This document shows positions 52,465 through 61,253 of a stretch of DNA of 64,000 nt, piece by piece. The stretch covers positions 4,774,001-4,838,000 of the forward strand of contig OY970201.1 of assembly GCA_963708245.1 (NCBI GenBank). Reading direction: 5' to 3'. The notes beneath the pieces are model-generated. The model had not been told where the DNA came from and ran no database searches. It worked only from the letters and a program-made list of their open reading frames with translations. The stretch comes from CAVYXK01 sp963708245 (GTDB lineage Bacteria > Pseudomonadota > Alphaproteobacteria > Acetobacterales > Acetobacteraceae). Both the position numbers and the translations under genes were made by a program. How positions within the stretch are numbered: the stretch's first letter is position 1; every line of letters begins with the position of its first letter.

Positions 52465-53106
52465 CTATTCGACAGCGGCCGTCAAGTCCAGCGAAGGCGC
52501 CTCAAAGTCTCGGTATTCCGCCTTGTAGCCCGGCTTGAACCACCTCAGCTCCGTTGGCCCGCTGCGGGCCTTGTCCCAAACGAACCACGCATACGCCGTG
52601 GTTCCGCTGCCGGCCATTTTGGCGCCCTTGGGATAGAAGGTGATCCGCTCGCTGAAGACCCACACGCGCGCGGGCGGATGTTTGTGGAAGATTGTCCGCG
52701 TCCGGTTCGCACCCTCCAAGAACGCGAGACGGAGGAGCAGGGCAAATTTGGCCTCGGCTAATTTGAGGCACTGGGCCACGAAGCCTTCCGCACTGTGGAA
52801 CGGCGGGTTCGTAATAATGTTGGCTGCGCGCCGATTGCTGGTAAGGAAGTCATGACCGGGCTCGCCAAAGCCGCGGTCGTATAGGTCAGAGCTGATGACC
52901 CGCATCCCGGTCCGGCCAAGCACTTCCGTCATGGAGCCGTCCCCGCAGGCGCATTCCCAAATGTCGCCCTCGAACCGCTCATTTTCGATGAGCGCAAATG
53001 TGGCCCAGGCAGGGGTGGGATAAAAATCCAAGCCGTCCAGGTCAGCCGACCGCTTCGTGGTCGGCTTGAACCCGCCGTTGAGGTTGTAGGAGGCATCGGT
53101 CGGCAT
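52465..53106 (-). CDS. N6-adenine-type DNA methyltransferase
   Basis: The 213-residue protein has a SAM-binding motif (IWECACGDGSMTEVLGRTGM) and the catalytic NPPF in ANIITNPPFHSAEGFVAQCL, typical of small phage- or element-encoded adenine methyltransferases. GLDFYPTPAWATFALIE is the common N-terminal lead-in of this group. It converges on the RNase/partner pair with 13 bases between stops. No restriction nuclease is adjacent unless the winged-helix partner belongs to one. It may be a solitary prophage-derived enzyme. Confidence 0.88.
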   Translation of the reverse strand: MPTDASYNLNGGFKPTTKRSADLDGLDFYPTPAWATFALIENERFEGDIWECACGDGSMTEVLGRTGMRVISSDLYDRGFGEPGHDFLTSNRRAANIITNPPFHSAEGFVAQCLKLAEAKFALLLRLAFLEGANRTRTIFHKHPPARVWVFSERITFYPKGAKMAGSGTTAYAWFVWDKARSGPTELRWFKPGYKAEYRDFEAPSLDLTAAVE

Positions 53107-53192
53107 ACAATTCCCCTCGATGGCTGGTTGGGAACGATTGGCTGTTCCTCTTTGAGCAGACGACGCCGCGTCGGCTCAAGGTCGGTGTCTCG

Positions 53193-53481
53193 GCTTGCCA
53201 GGGTCGGGTTCCGGCTCGATGAGATGATGCGCGGCGACGACCAGCTGGAGGCGTTCATCCGCCGGGCGGCGATCGGGATGTGGCAGGCGTCCTGTTCGTG
53301 TCGGATGGGTGCGGCGGACGACTTAATGGCGGTGACCGACCCGGCCCGGCGGGTGCGCGACGTGCCCGCGCTGCGGGTGGTGGATGCGTCGATCTTCCGG
53401 GCGGTGCCGTGTTCGAACACGAATATTCCGACGCTGATGATGGCGGAGAAGCTTGCGGAGGCGATCGTGGCGGACGGGTGA
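53193..53481 (+). pseudogene. C-terminal remnant of a GMC oxidoreductase
   Basis: The frame MWQASCSCRMGAADDLMAVTD ... ALRVVDASIFRAVPCSNTNIPT ... MMAEKLAEAIVADG is the conserved C-terminal third of GMC flavoproteins such as choline dehydrogenase, including the H/N-site region. Nothing upstream encodes the FAD-binding half, so this is a leftover fragment beside the mobile DNA cluster. Confidence 0.8.
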
Positions 53482-53594
53482 TGGGAGGTGTCGGCCTGCG
53501 AGGGAGCACGTCGGCTTGCGAGCGGGTGGCACTCAGGAGCCGCTCGGATCGACCCTGCTTCGGGAGCAAGCGGGCTCCGTTTCGATCTCGCTAT

Positions 53595-54462
53595 CTATGC
53601 ACCTTCGGCCGCGGCGAGACGCTTCTCCAAGATTGCCTTATGGCGCGCATTGTTGCAGGTTGCGGTGGCTTCGTGCAGGTCATCAAGTGCTGTGGGGTCT
53701 TTGAGCGCCTCTCGAATATCGTAGCGGAGCACTTTGAACGTGCTCCAATATTGATCAGACGCGTCGAGCTTCGCGAGCGCGGCGTCGATGTCCGCCAGCG
53801 CGTCCTGGGCTCTTCCGGCTCCGAGTTTTGCTTTCGCCAACCAATAGCTGCGCCACGGCTCCTGCCCGCCATCGAGCGGCTCTAACGTCGCCTCAGCATC
53901 GGCCCATCGCGACATCTTGACCAACACCTCGCCCTTCTTGCGCGACTGGAATGGCGAAGGTTTTTCGATTGTTTCGAAAAATTGCAGCGAGTCCTCCAAT
54001 GCGCGAGTACGCTCTTCCGAAAGCAGCTCCGTCGCCCCGGCGGCCTCGAGGAGAATCTCTCCGTAGGCGGAGCGATCGTGATCGCGTCTCGCATCGGCCA
54101 CTGAGCGGCGCGGCAGCGAATTGAACACGCTCCTAAATCGCTCCGGCTCGTTCCAGGCCCAATAACGGCCGACGACCGCGAATGCCTGGTAGGCCTGATC
54201 CGCACCGACCATCGCAGATGTCAATATCCGCTCTTCAATCATGTCCCCGTAATCTCCGTATATTTGCCTTTGGCGCTCGGGCGGCACGGCACCTGACAGC
54301 GACTCGATGCTGCCGAGCACAATCGAACTCGCGACTTCCTGCGGGTTCTGCTTTGCGGCGTGTAATATTTCCGACACAAGCGCCTGCGCCCGGTCCGCGT
54401 ATCTCTTTTCCTTTGCATAGATGCGGAGCAATTGCAGGCGCGTCGCCGGCAGCGGGCACGGG
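53595..54462 (-). pseudogene. C-terminal TPR-like part of interrupted STAND NTPase
   Basis: This minus-strand frame encodes helical repeats of TPR type (RLQLLRIYAKEKRYADRAQALV, ADAEATLEPLDGGQEPWRSY, KAKLGAGRAQDALADIDAALAKLD). It is cut at 54462 by an IS256 element. Across the element the N-terminal part continues in the same frame. Removing the 1468-bp element plus one 8-bp duplication (1476 = 3 x 492) joins FESVLAGPC to PLPATRLQLLRIY without a frameshift. The repeats would be the sensor arm of the ancestral protein. Confidence 0.85.
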
Positions 54463-54520
54463 GATCGTGTCCCAGCACGTGGTGTAGGAGCGGTGCTCCC
54501 GAGCAGCGTTGGCTGCGTGA

Positions 54521-55767
54521 TCAGGCTGCCACGGCAGGCAGACCGATCGGGATAGTATCGCTGATTGTGCCGAGTGTTTCCAGGCTCATGTAGCGACGCT
54601 GCACGGCCCACTCGTCGTTTTGTTCGAGCAGGATGGCGCCGACCAAGCGCGCAATGGCCGCCTCGTTGGGAAAGATGCCGACCACGTCAGTGCGCCGCTT
54701 GATCTCGCCATTCAGCCGTTCCAACGGATTGGTGCTGTGGATCTTAGCGCGATGCTCTTTGGGAAATGCCATAAAAGCAAGCACATCCGCCTCAGCTTCA
54801 TCCATCAGGCCGGCGAGCTTCGGCACCCGAGGGCGGAGTTGATCGGCGACCTCGCGCCATTGTTTGCGTGCGGCCTCAGCGTCGTCCTGAGCGAATGCGG
54901 TGCCGATCCAGGCCGAGACGATGCGGCGCTGGCTCTTGCCGGCGTGCGCCAGAGCGTTGCGCATGAAGTGCACCCGGCAGCGCTGCCAGGAGGCGTGCAG
55001 CACGCGGGCAACCGCGGCCTTCAGTCCCTCGTGGGCGTCGGAGATCACCAGCTTGACGCCGCGCAGGCCGCGGCGGGCCAGGCTGCGCAGGAACTCGATC
55101 CAGAACGTCTCCGCTTCGCTGGGGCCGACTGCGAGGCCGAGCACTTCACGTCGGCCGTCACTGTTCACGGCAACCGCCACAGTGATGGCAACCGAAACAA
55201 TGCGCCCCTGCTCGCGCACTTTCACATATGTCGCATCCAGCCAAAGATACGGCCATTCGCCTTCAATTGGCCGGTTCAGGAACGCCTGCACGCGCTCGTC
55301 GATCTCGCCGCAGAGCCGGCTGACTTGGCTCTTGGAGACCCCGGCGCACCCTCCGCTGCCATTCCAGCGGCTTCGCCGCCGGAACCTTGGGCAGCTCCGC
55401 CCATCGCCTGCACCAGATCATCGACGCTGCGTGTCGAGATGCCGTGCACGTAGGCTTCCTGGATCACTGCGGTCAGCGCCTTCTCGGCGGTGCGGCGGGG
55501 TTCAAGGAAGCCGAGGAAGTAGCTGCCTTTGCGTAATCTCGGAATGCGCAGCTCGACCGTCCCGGCGCGCGTCTCCCAGTCGCGGTCACGGAACCCATTG
55601 CGCTGATTGATGCGGTCAGGGCTGCGCTCGCCGTGCGCTGCGCCACACAGCACATCAGTCTCCAGCTCCATCAGTCGCTGTGCGGCGAAGCCGATCATCT
55701 CGCGCAGCAAGCTGGCGTCAGAACTCTTTTCCAGAAGGCCTTGAAGGGCAATCTTGTCGTTGGTCAT
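54521..55767 (-). pseudogene. IS256 (Mutator) transposase, disrupted
   Basis: Two frames together encode a complete IS256 transposase. The first (55767 down to about 55400) covers the N-terminal domain through STRSVDDLVQAMG. The second resumes with VSKSQVSRLCGEIDERVQAF and contains the DDE acids in YLWLDATYVK, LVISDAHEGL and NPLERLNGEIKRR. Between them about 50 extra bases, which form a long hairpin, replace the expected MSG codons and shift the frame. With those bases removed, the protein would be a normal 400-residue enzyme. Confidence 0.88.
55345..55398. repeat. Small palindromic insertion within the IS256 transposase gene
   Basis: The segment contains GCTGCC...GGCAGC arms and inner arms TTCCAGCGGC/GCCGCCGGAA around a TTC loop. 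It forms an interrupted hairpin of about 40 bases. It occupies the place of two codons in the transposase and is absent from the expected protein. It behaves like a tiny mobile palindrome, and its sequence differs from the CTCTCCCGC repeat family elsewhere in the window. Confidence 0.6.
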
Positions 55768-55930
55768 CGCGGTGTCCTTGGGTCAGAGTTGCGATTCGCA
55801 ACCCAATTCTACCCGGGTTCACCGCGGTGGCCGCCGCTGTGGATAAGTGGCCTGCCGGCGCCAAACTCTCGGCGGTCGCTCCGCCAGGCCACTTATCCAC
55901 AGCTCCTACACCATCACTTGGGACACGACC

Positions 55931-57986
55931 GGCACGGGCCCGCTAATACCGATTCAAACGCCTTCACCGCTTCAGCAGTTTCGCCAATGAGGTTGAGTGC
56001 TTTGCCGCGGTGGTGCTGGATTTCGACCGCCGATCGAACCCTCAGCCCACGCAGCTGAGCCAGGCTGTCGAAGATAGGCAGTGCAGCGCGCAGATGCATT
56101 TTGGCGGTATCGATTCCGGTAGCCAGCTTCGCATGCCGATACAGGGTTTCTATGGCCTCGAGCGCGACGCTGACGGCGATCGGCTCGTGTGGTTGCCCGC
56201 CAGCCAGGCTGTTGGCATAGGCCGCGATATCACCAATTAAGGCTGGATCGACCTCGGTAGGATCCCAGGCCATGAGGAGGCAGTAGAGAAAGGCAGGCCG
56301 CCGGTCGCCCTCCCGAACCAAGCGTTCGAGCGTCCTCTTCATGCCGTAGCAGACGGCCACCAGTTCAAGGTCGCGATCATAGACCAAACGGATGTAGGCA
56401 TCGAAGGCGTCGTTGAGCTCGCGCCGGCGCGCGCTACCGAGCACTTCCGGCGTAGAGCCCAGGCACGCGTAAACGATGTCGTGTACACGTACGCTGGCGC
56501 CCGCATCGGGCGTGGTGAGGCAATAAGTCTGCAGCTTGCGGAGTCCAACGGGCTGAATCACCTGGCGGGCAAGCCCCCGGTCGCAGGAAGGCTGCCCCGC
56601 CCAGGTGAACAAGGAGAGTTCGCGGCTGAAAGCGGGCATCAACCGCTTGAGAATGCGGTCCGCGATGCGCTCCTGACGGTGATCGACAAACTCCGCCACT
56701 GCCTGGCAGTCCTGAACTAGGTCCTCCCAGTTCGTCGTCCCATCCTCGACCGCCGCATTCATCAGCCGCAGCGTCAACGGGTGGCCCCCCACCGTCGACC
56801 ACACCGCCTGGAACACCTCCCCGGGGCAACCCCCACTGATGCCCCGGCTGAGCATCTCGCGCGCGGTTTCCCTTTCAAGCGGTAGAATCTGATATGCGGC
56901 AACATCCGCCCGCCGTGTGGTAATGAGGACCTTTGACCCGGGCCCACAAAGTGCCGCCACGCTTGCACGATCACACACAAAGCGGACGTCATCGAGGACG
57001 AGCAGGCAGCGCAATGTGCGCAGCAGGGCGGTCACGTTCCGGCTCACGCCGGATCGTGCCACCGGCAAGCTGTGCAGTTGCTCGAGCCGCTGGAGCTGGC
57101 TCGCATCGTGCCAGATGATCAGATCGTATTGTTGGCGCTGCGCGGCGGCGACCGCCGCCACGCATTGCGACTTGCCGCTGCCGCCAAGCCCAGCCACCAC
57201 GACGCAGGGTGAAGCGGCTACCGCATCCGCAATAGCCGTTTCGACTGCGGGCCGCGTGAGATAGCCGTTTCCCGGATCGGGAACCACGTGACTGGCTTCA
57301 TGCTCATCACGGATTTGCTTGAGCGTGGGCAGAAATTCGGCGAGCCGATCGACGGCCGTATCATTCATCATGAGATGGTCAACGATGGTCTCGGCTATAC
57401 GCCGCCCATCAAAGGTATGAATCTCAACACCGTACTGGCGTTTGTACTCGCCCGCCTGCCGCACAGTTTCGTCGTACCGCTTCGGCCCGGCGCTTTCTGT
57501 ACACAAGAGGAAAATGTGCTTTGCCTCGGGATGGTGCGCACGCGCGTGCTCGAAATCGCCCCAAGCTTTATCCATCGGCCCATCGAAGTAGGTCTTCTCG
57601 ATAGTGTATTCTGCAGCTACATCGCCCTGATCGGATACCGTGTCCACCGTATATCCAACTGGATTGCCCAGCGCATTTAGCCCGCGATGGCCGAGCGGGA
57701 CTCCCAAGTAATAGTCCAGAAAAATGCCGCCAAAACGTTCGAAGCGCGGCCCCGGTGCGATGACCTCGACGTTTTCGATCAGCCGCTTAATCCTACTGAG
57801 TCGCAAACCGGACGGGCTGACGGCCTGATTTAGCCCTTGCTGCGACGCGGTCGCGCTATGGTACGGGTGAAGATTCGAACCGCTCGGGGAGGGCGGCATG
57901 GATCTTCGCGATCGGTCTGGCACTGCGGGCAGCTTGGCAAGCAGGAGAACTGCCAGGTGGCGGTGAGCCTCTCGGTGGCCACCCAC
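55931..57986 (-). pseudogene. N-terminal part of interrupted STAND NTPase (candidate anti-phage sensor)
   Basis: This leftward frame encodes about 685 residues before the IS256. Residues 65-230 form an alpha/beta domain with YTVDTVSDQGDVAAEYTIEK and HIFLLCTESAGPKRY, possibly a nuclease-like effector. Next comes a P-loop NTPase: Walker A VVVAGLGGSGKSQC (about 266-273), Walker B CLLVLDDVRF, a sensor VLITTRRADVAAYQILPLE and GGHPLTLRLM, the NB-ARC/STAND pattern. Helical repeats begin near 600 and continue beyond the IS. Effector, STAND ATPase and repeat sensor are the plan of Avs-type and related anti-phage proteins. The start codon is unclear because an IS701 remnant lies upstream. Confidence 0.82.
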
Positions 57987-58939
57987 CAGGCCAGCCTGCC
58001 GGTCGCCTATCGGTATTGCCGCGCCACGCCGACCGAGTGGTGGCCCTTCTTGGGGAACGCCGTGTCGTCGATGCGTTCCAGACCAAGCCGGAGATCGCGC
58101 TGCGGCAAATGCGCCAAGCCCACGCTGATGGCCTGCCGGCGGCAGTGGCGCTGATGGACCCAGCCTATGGCAACAACGCTACGCTGCGTGGCGGGATCAG
58201 CGAACTCGGACAGCCCTACGTGGCCGGCATCCTACCCACCACAGCAGTCTGGCGGCCGGGCGAGGCAGCAGTGCCAACCCCGGCATGGTCGGGCCGCGGC
58301 CGGCCGCCCAAACGGCCGCGCCGTGATGATGCGCATCAGCCGGTCTCGGCCAAGCAGCTGGCGATCGAGCTGGCCGCCGACGCCTGGCAGCCGATCACCT
58401 GGCGAGAGGGCAGCAACACGGCACTGAGCTCACGCTTTGCCCGCCTGCGGGTGCGTCCGGCACACGATGATACCAAACGCAACGAACCTGCGGCGGAAGA
58501 GTGGCTGCTGATCGAGTGGCCAGAGGGCGCGAGCGAACCGGACCATTACTGGCTTTCCACGCTGCCGTCGGACATCACGTTCGAGCGGATGGTGGATCTC
58601 ACCAAGCTGCGCTGGCGGATCGAACGCGACTATCTGGATCTGAAGCAGGAGGTCGGGCTCGGCCATTACGAAGGCCGCGGCTGGCGGGGCTTTCACCATC
58701 ACGCAAGCCTATGCATTGCGGCCTACGGATTCCTGGTCTCCGAGAAGGCGACAATTCCCCCCTCAGGACTTGCCCGCGCCTGGCGCGGCCAGCGACCTGC
58801 CGTTCCCGCAGGTTACCGACCCAGAGGAGCTGCCGCTGCGTTCGCAGCGTCATGTGCCGAACTCGATTGCGACGCTGCGCATCCGTCTCGCACGTACCTT
58901 CGTCCATGCACTGCCGCGATGTCCCTGCTGCGGGCATAG
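57845..58939 (+). pseudogene. IS701-type transposase remnant
   Basis: Fragments in different frames match the IS701 transposase order: CGQLGKQENCQVAVSLSVAT and HQASLPVAYR in one frame, then FQTKPEIALRQMRQAHADGL, YGNNATLRGGISELG, LRWRIERDYLDLKQEVGLGH, YEGRGWRGFHHHASLCIAAY. The N-terminal third is missing, there is a frame change near 58030, and the C-terminus drifts between frames after FLVSEKATIPPSG. It is inactive. It abuts, and may have damaged, the start of the STAND NTPase gene. Confidence 0.8.
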
Positions 58940-59214
58940 GCGCCAGCCCTTAAGCGCGGCATGATGAGTGACGCAGTAGGATTAACGAATAGGGTGCGAA
59001 GCGTCTCATTCATGAGCCGTCTCAGTTTTCGCGGGCACTCCCCGCGTCCGCCTTTTTAGGCAACCACGGCTTGTCCTACCAGGACTAGATCGCCCGGCGC
59101 GGAAGGACCATACCCGCGCAACGCTGGCGGCAGCTCCAGCGGGCTGCGCGGGGAGAAGCCGCCTATCCGCTTCCGGCCAAGACCAGACTGCCCGACCGCG
59201 ATGCCATCGAAATC

Positions 59215-59649
59215 GTGACGATGCGAAATGCCGGGTTCCTGATCCCCCGGCAGTGGATCTGTGCGCTGCAAGAGGTGCCCGTGGAGGATCTGGCAAGGCT
59301 GGAGATTTGGCCAGACGGATCGGCGATCGAGTTTGAAGACCGGGACCTCCACATCAGCGTGCATGGCCTGATCACCGCGGTTCTGCCGGCGATGCTGCCA
59401 ACACGCCATAGCAGCGATCTTCGCAAGCCGCGGCGGCAAAGCGACCTCGGACGCGAAGCGGAACAGCGCTCAGGCCAATGGCCGGAAAGGCGGCCGGCCG
59501 CGAAAAACATCCAGGATCGAGGCAGCCTGAGCCGGCGTTGGGGCGGCGCTTGTCGCGATTGGCCGCCCATTACTGCGAAGCAAGTGCTGCGTGGGGCCGG
59601 GCTAGGGGCGTTGGACGACGGCTCGGGAGCGGCGGCGCCCCCTGAATGA
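59215..59649 (+). CDS. DUF2442-like protein, first of two copies, abnormal C-terminus
   Basis: The frame contains a DUF2442-like core: FLIPRQWICALQEVPVEDLA, LEIWPDGSAIEFEDRDLHIS and VHGLITAVL. DUF2442 proteins are small, often near toxin-antitoxin loci. Beyond MLPTRHSSDLRKPRRQ the sequence becomes Arg/Gly/Pro-rich and looks like read-through of non-coding DNA until the stop at 59649. The segment 59311-59541 is repeated at 60833-61061. In-frame, protein-like residues (AYPLPAKTRLPDRDAIEIV) extend upstream of GTG 59215, so the start may be lost. It is probably a decayed gene. Confidence 0.5.
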   Translation: MTMRNAGFLIPRQWICALQEVPVEDLARLEIWPDGSAIEFEDRDLHISVHGLITAVLPAMLPTRHSSDLRKPRRQSDLGREAEQRSGQWPERRPAAKNIQDRGSLSRRWGGACRDWPPITAKQVLRGAGLGALDDGSGAAAPPE

Positions 59650-59693
59650 AATACCTGATCGACACGAACGTCTGCCCCGAGCCTGCCGGGTGA
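59646..59693 (+). pseudogene. N-terminal scrap of a PIN-domain (VapC-type) toxin
   Basis: ATGAAATACCTGATCGACAC encodes MKYLIDTNV, the hallmark start of VapC toxins with the first catalytic aspartate. The frame then passes into duplicated Lrp sequence and stops after 15 codons. The ATG overlaps the stop of the upstream frame (ATGA), as an antitoxin-toxin pair would. The rest of the PIN domain is missing. Confidence 0.6.
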
Positions 59694-59910
59694 CGAGGGA
59701 GGACTGCTTCATCATGCAGGTGCAGATCGAGGGGTTGGATCGGCTCGACCGCGTGCTGGACCAGTTCCTGGCGTATGGGCAGACGACGACCCCTATCGTG
59801 TAGTCGGTGCCGGTGCCGTGGCGGGGGTTGCCGCTGCCGGATGAGGGGTAAGGTGGGTCGTTCCGGGGGCGTGGGTTAATTCAGGGGTGCCGATGTACGT
59901 CCGGCATTGG
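59683..59910 (+). repeat. Displaced partial copy of the Lrp/AsnC gene 3' end
   Basis: Bases 59683-59851 repeat 50921-51089 with only a few differences (CTGCCGGGTGACG, GGACTGCTTCATCATGC, TGGACCAGTTCCTGGC, GCTGCCGGATGAGGGGT). Weaker similarity continues into the downstream flank (GATGTAC, TCCGGCATTGG). The copy includes an in-frame TAG (ATCGTGTAGTCGG) where the functional gene has CAG, so it is dead. Confidence 0.9.
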
Positions 59911-59995
59911 CTTGTCTACTCGATAGGGTGCCCCCAGAGAGGACACCCTTGAAATGGCCGGGTATTGGCCGTACATCTCCGCCAGGAGAAGTGCC

Positions 59996-60298
59996 ATGGC
60001 AAAGTCGGTTTTGAAATCCCCGTACAGCGGCACCCGGGCGCTGCGCCTTGAGACGCGGGTGACGGCGGAGCAACAGACGCTCATTGAGCATGCCGCGGCT
60101 TTGCAGGGACGCACGGTCACGGATTTTGTGCTGACCAGTGTCCAGGATGCCGCCCGGCGGGCGATCGAGGAACATCAGCAGCTCGAACTTTCGGTCCGTG
60201 ACAGCCAGGCGTTTGTCGATGCCCTGTTGAACCCGAAGCCCGTCAACGACCGCCTGCGCGACACGGTACGCCGCTATCGCGAAGCCACTGGCGTATAA
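59996..60298 (+). CDS. DUF1778 (TacA-type) antitoxin
   Basis: The 100-residue protein has a ribbon-helix-helix start (RALRLETRVTAEQQTLIEHA, AALQGRTVTDFVLTS) and a C-terminal toxin-binding tail (SQAFVDALLNPKPVNDRLRD), the DUF1778 plan. It represses its own operon and neutralises a GNAT toxin that acetylates aminoacyl-tRNA. ATG 59996 follows CAGGAGAAG. The GNAT frame lies directly downstream. The stop falls inside a 15-bp tandem duplication. Confidence 0.92.
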   Translation: MAKSVLKSPYSGTRALRLETRVTAEQQTLIEHAAALQGRTVTDFVLTSVQDAARRAIEEHQQLELSVRDSQAFVDALLNPKPVNDRLRDTVRRYREATGV

Positions 60299-60313
60299 GC
60301 CACAGGCGTATAA
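60284..60313 (+). repeat. 15-bp tandem duplication at the antitoxin/toxin junction
   Basis: GCCACTGGCGTATAA (60284-60298) is followed immediately by GCCACAGGCGTATAA (60299-60313), one mismatch apart. It spans the antitoxin stop and the spot where the toxin start is expected. Confidence 0.85.
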
Positions 60314-60828
60314 CCGGTGCCGAGCCCTCCCGAGGGCCGCTTCGGGTCGAGGCGCTTGGTCCGCACCACGATCGCAGTTCGTTTGCCAGCGGCGCCGAAC
60401 CGCTCGATCGATATCTGCGAACCCAAGCTGGTCAGGACGCCCGCAAGAACATGGCGGCGCCGTTCGTGCTCGTGCTGCCGGACGGCGCCATCGGCGGCTA
60501 CTACACGCTTTCCGCGACGGGGGTGAAACTTACCGAATTTCCGGCTGGTGTGACCCGCAAGCTGCCGCGCTATCCTGTTGTCCCAGCGACGCTCTTGGGG
60601 CGGCTTGCTGTTGACAGAAACCATCAAGGCCGTGGGTATGGCCGCTTCCTGCTCGCCGACGCTCTGTTCCGCGCAGTCCGCAGTGAGATCGCGTCGTTCG
60701 CCGTTGTCGTCGACGCTAAGGATGATGCAGCCCGCCGGTTCTATGAGCGCGAGAATTTCCTCCCGTTTCCCGATCAACCTCTAAGGCTGTTCCGACCGAT
60801 CGTGGATATTGCGAAGCTCTATGAATAA
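60310..60828 (+). CDS. GNAT (TacT/AtaT-type) acetyltransferase toxin, start codon apparently lost
   Basis: The frame encodes a complete GNAT toxin: GPHHDRSSFASGAEPLDRYL at the N-terminus, FVLVLPDGAIGGYYTLSATG, the acetyl-CoA loop LGRLAVDRNHQGRGYGRFLL and FYERENFLPFPDQPLRLF. The N-terminal 47 residues have no ATG, GTG or TTG. The expected start is ATA at 60310-60312, where ATG would recreate the usual ATGA overlap with the antitoxin. The first in-frame ATG, 60451, would remove the first strand. So the toxin is either silenced or begins at a rare ATA. The family acetylates charged tRNA. Confidence 0.85.
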   Translation: MTGAEPSRGPLRVEALGPHHDRSSFASGAEPLDRYLRTQAGQDARKNMAAPFVLVLPDGAIGGYYTLSATGVKLTEFPAGVTRKLPRYPVVPATLLGRLAVDRNHQGRGYGRFLLADALFRAVRSEIASFAVVVDAKDDAARRFYERENFLPFPDQPLRLFRPIVDIAKLYE

Positions 60829-60832
60829 GAAC

Positions 60833-61061
60833 CCAGACGGATCGGCGATCGAGCTTGAAGACCGGGACATCCACATCAGCGTGCATGGCTTGATCACCGC
60901 GGTTCTGCCGGCGATGCTGCCCGCCGCGCGCCATAGCAGCGATCTTTGCAAGCCGCGGCGGCAAAGCGACCTCGGCCGCGAAGTGGAGTAGCGCTCAGAC
61001 CAATGGGCGGAAGGCGGCCGGCCGCGAAAAACATCCGGGATCGGGGGAGCCTGAGTTGGGG
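60833..61061 (+). repeat. Second copy of the DUF2442-like segment
   Basis: These 229 bases repeat 59311-59541 with scattered differences. They encode PDGSAIELEDRDIHISVHGL and ITAVLPAMLP. Here the frame stops at 60991 after SDLGREVE, and the similarity continues past the stop (GGCGGCCGGCCGCGAAAAAC). The two copies bracket the DUF1778/GNAT pair and the displaced Lrp fragment. Confidence 0.88.
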
Positions 61062-61099
61062 CAACCGGAATCGGCAGCGATTCGCGGCCACTGGCCCGG

Positions 61100-61155
61100 C
61101 ACCCTCACCCGCCGCGCTGCCGCGCGGCGACCTCTCCCGCAACGCGGGAGAGGTG
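61100..61155. repeat. Palindromic repeat family copy
   Basis: CACCCTCACCCGCCGCG...CGCGGCGACCTCTCCCGC and then GCGGGAGAGGTGG share the CTCTCCCGC/GCGGGAGAG hairpin and the CCCTCACCC arm with the 7805-7923 element. It lies in the gap before the end of the decarboxylase gene and may serve as its terminator. Confidence 0.75.
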
Positions 61156-61253
61156 GATGGAATTCGGCGCTTTCAATTATCCTGAATGCGATCTCGAGGG
61201 TGGATCGGCGTTGGTCTGATACGGCACCTGTCGTTGCGCACGCTCTTGCGCCC

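Larger units (their letters stand above)
54463..55930 (-). mobile_element. IS256 family insertion sequence
   Basis: This 1468-bp element begins GATCGTGTCCCA and ends TGGGACACGACC, so the terminal repeats are imperfect and extend into GTGGTGTAGGAGC and GATGGTGTAGGAGC. It is flanked by an 8-bp duplication, GGCACGGG, at 54455-54462 and 55931-55938, typical of IS256. It sits inside a STAND NTPase gene. Its own transposase gene is broken by a small palindromic insertion, so this copy cannot move by itself. Confidence 0.93.

Noticed and set aside
57860..57885. ATTCGAACC resembling a tRNA T-arm
   Set aside because: No acceptor or anticodon arms can be folded around it, and it lies at the edge of the IS701 remnant.
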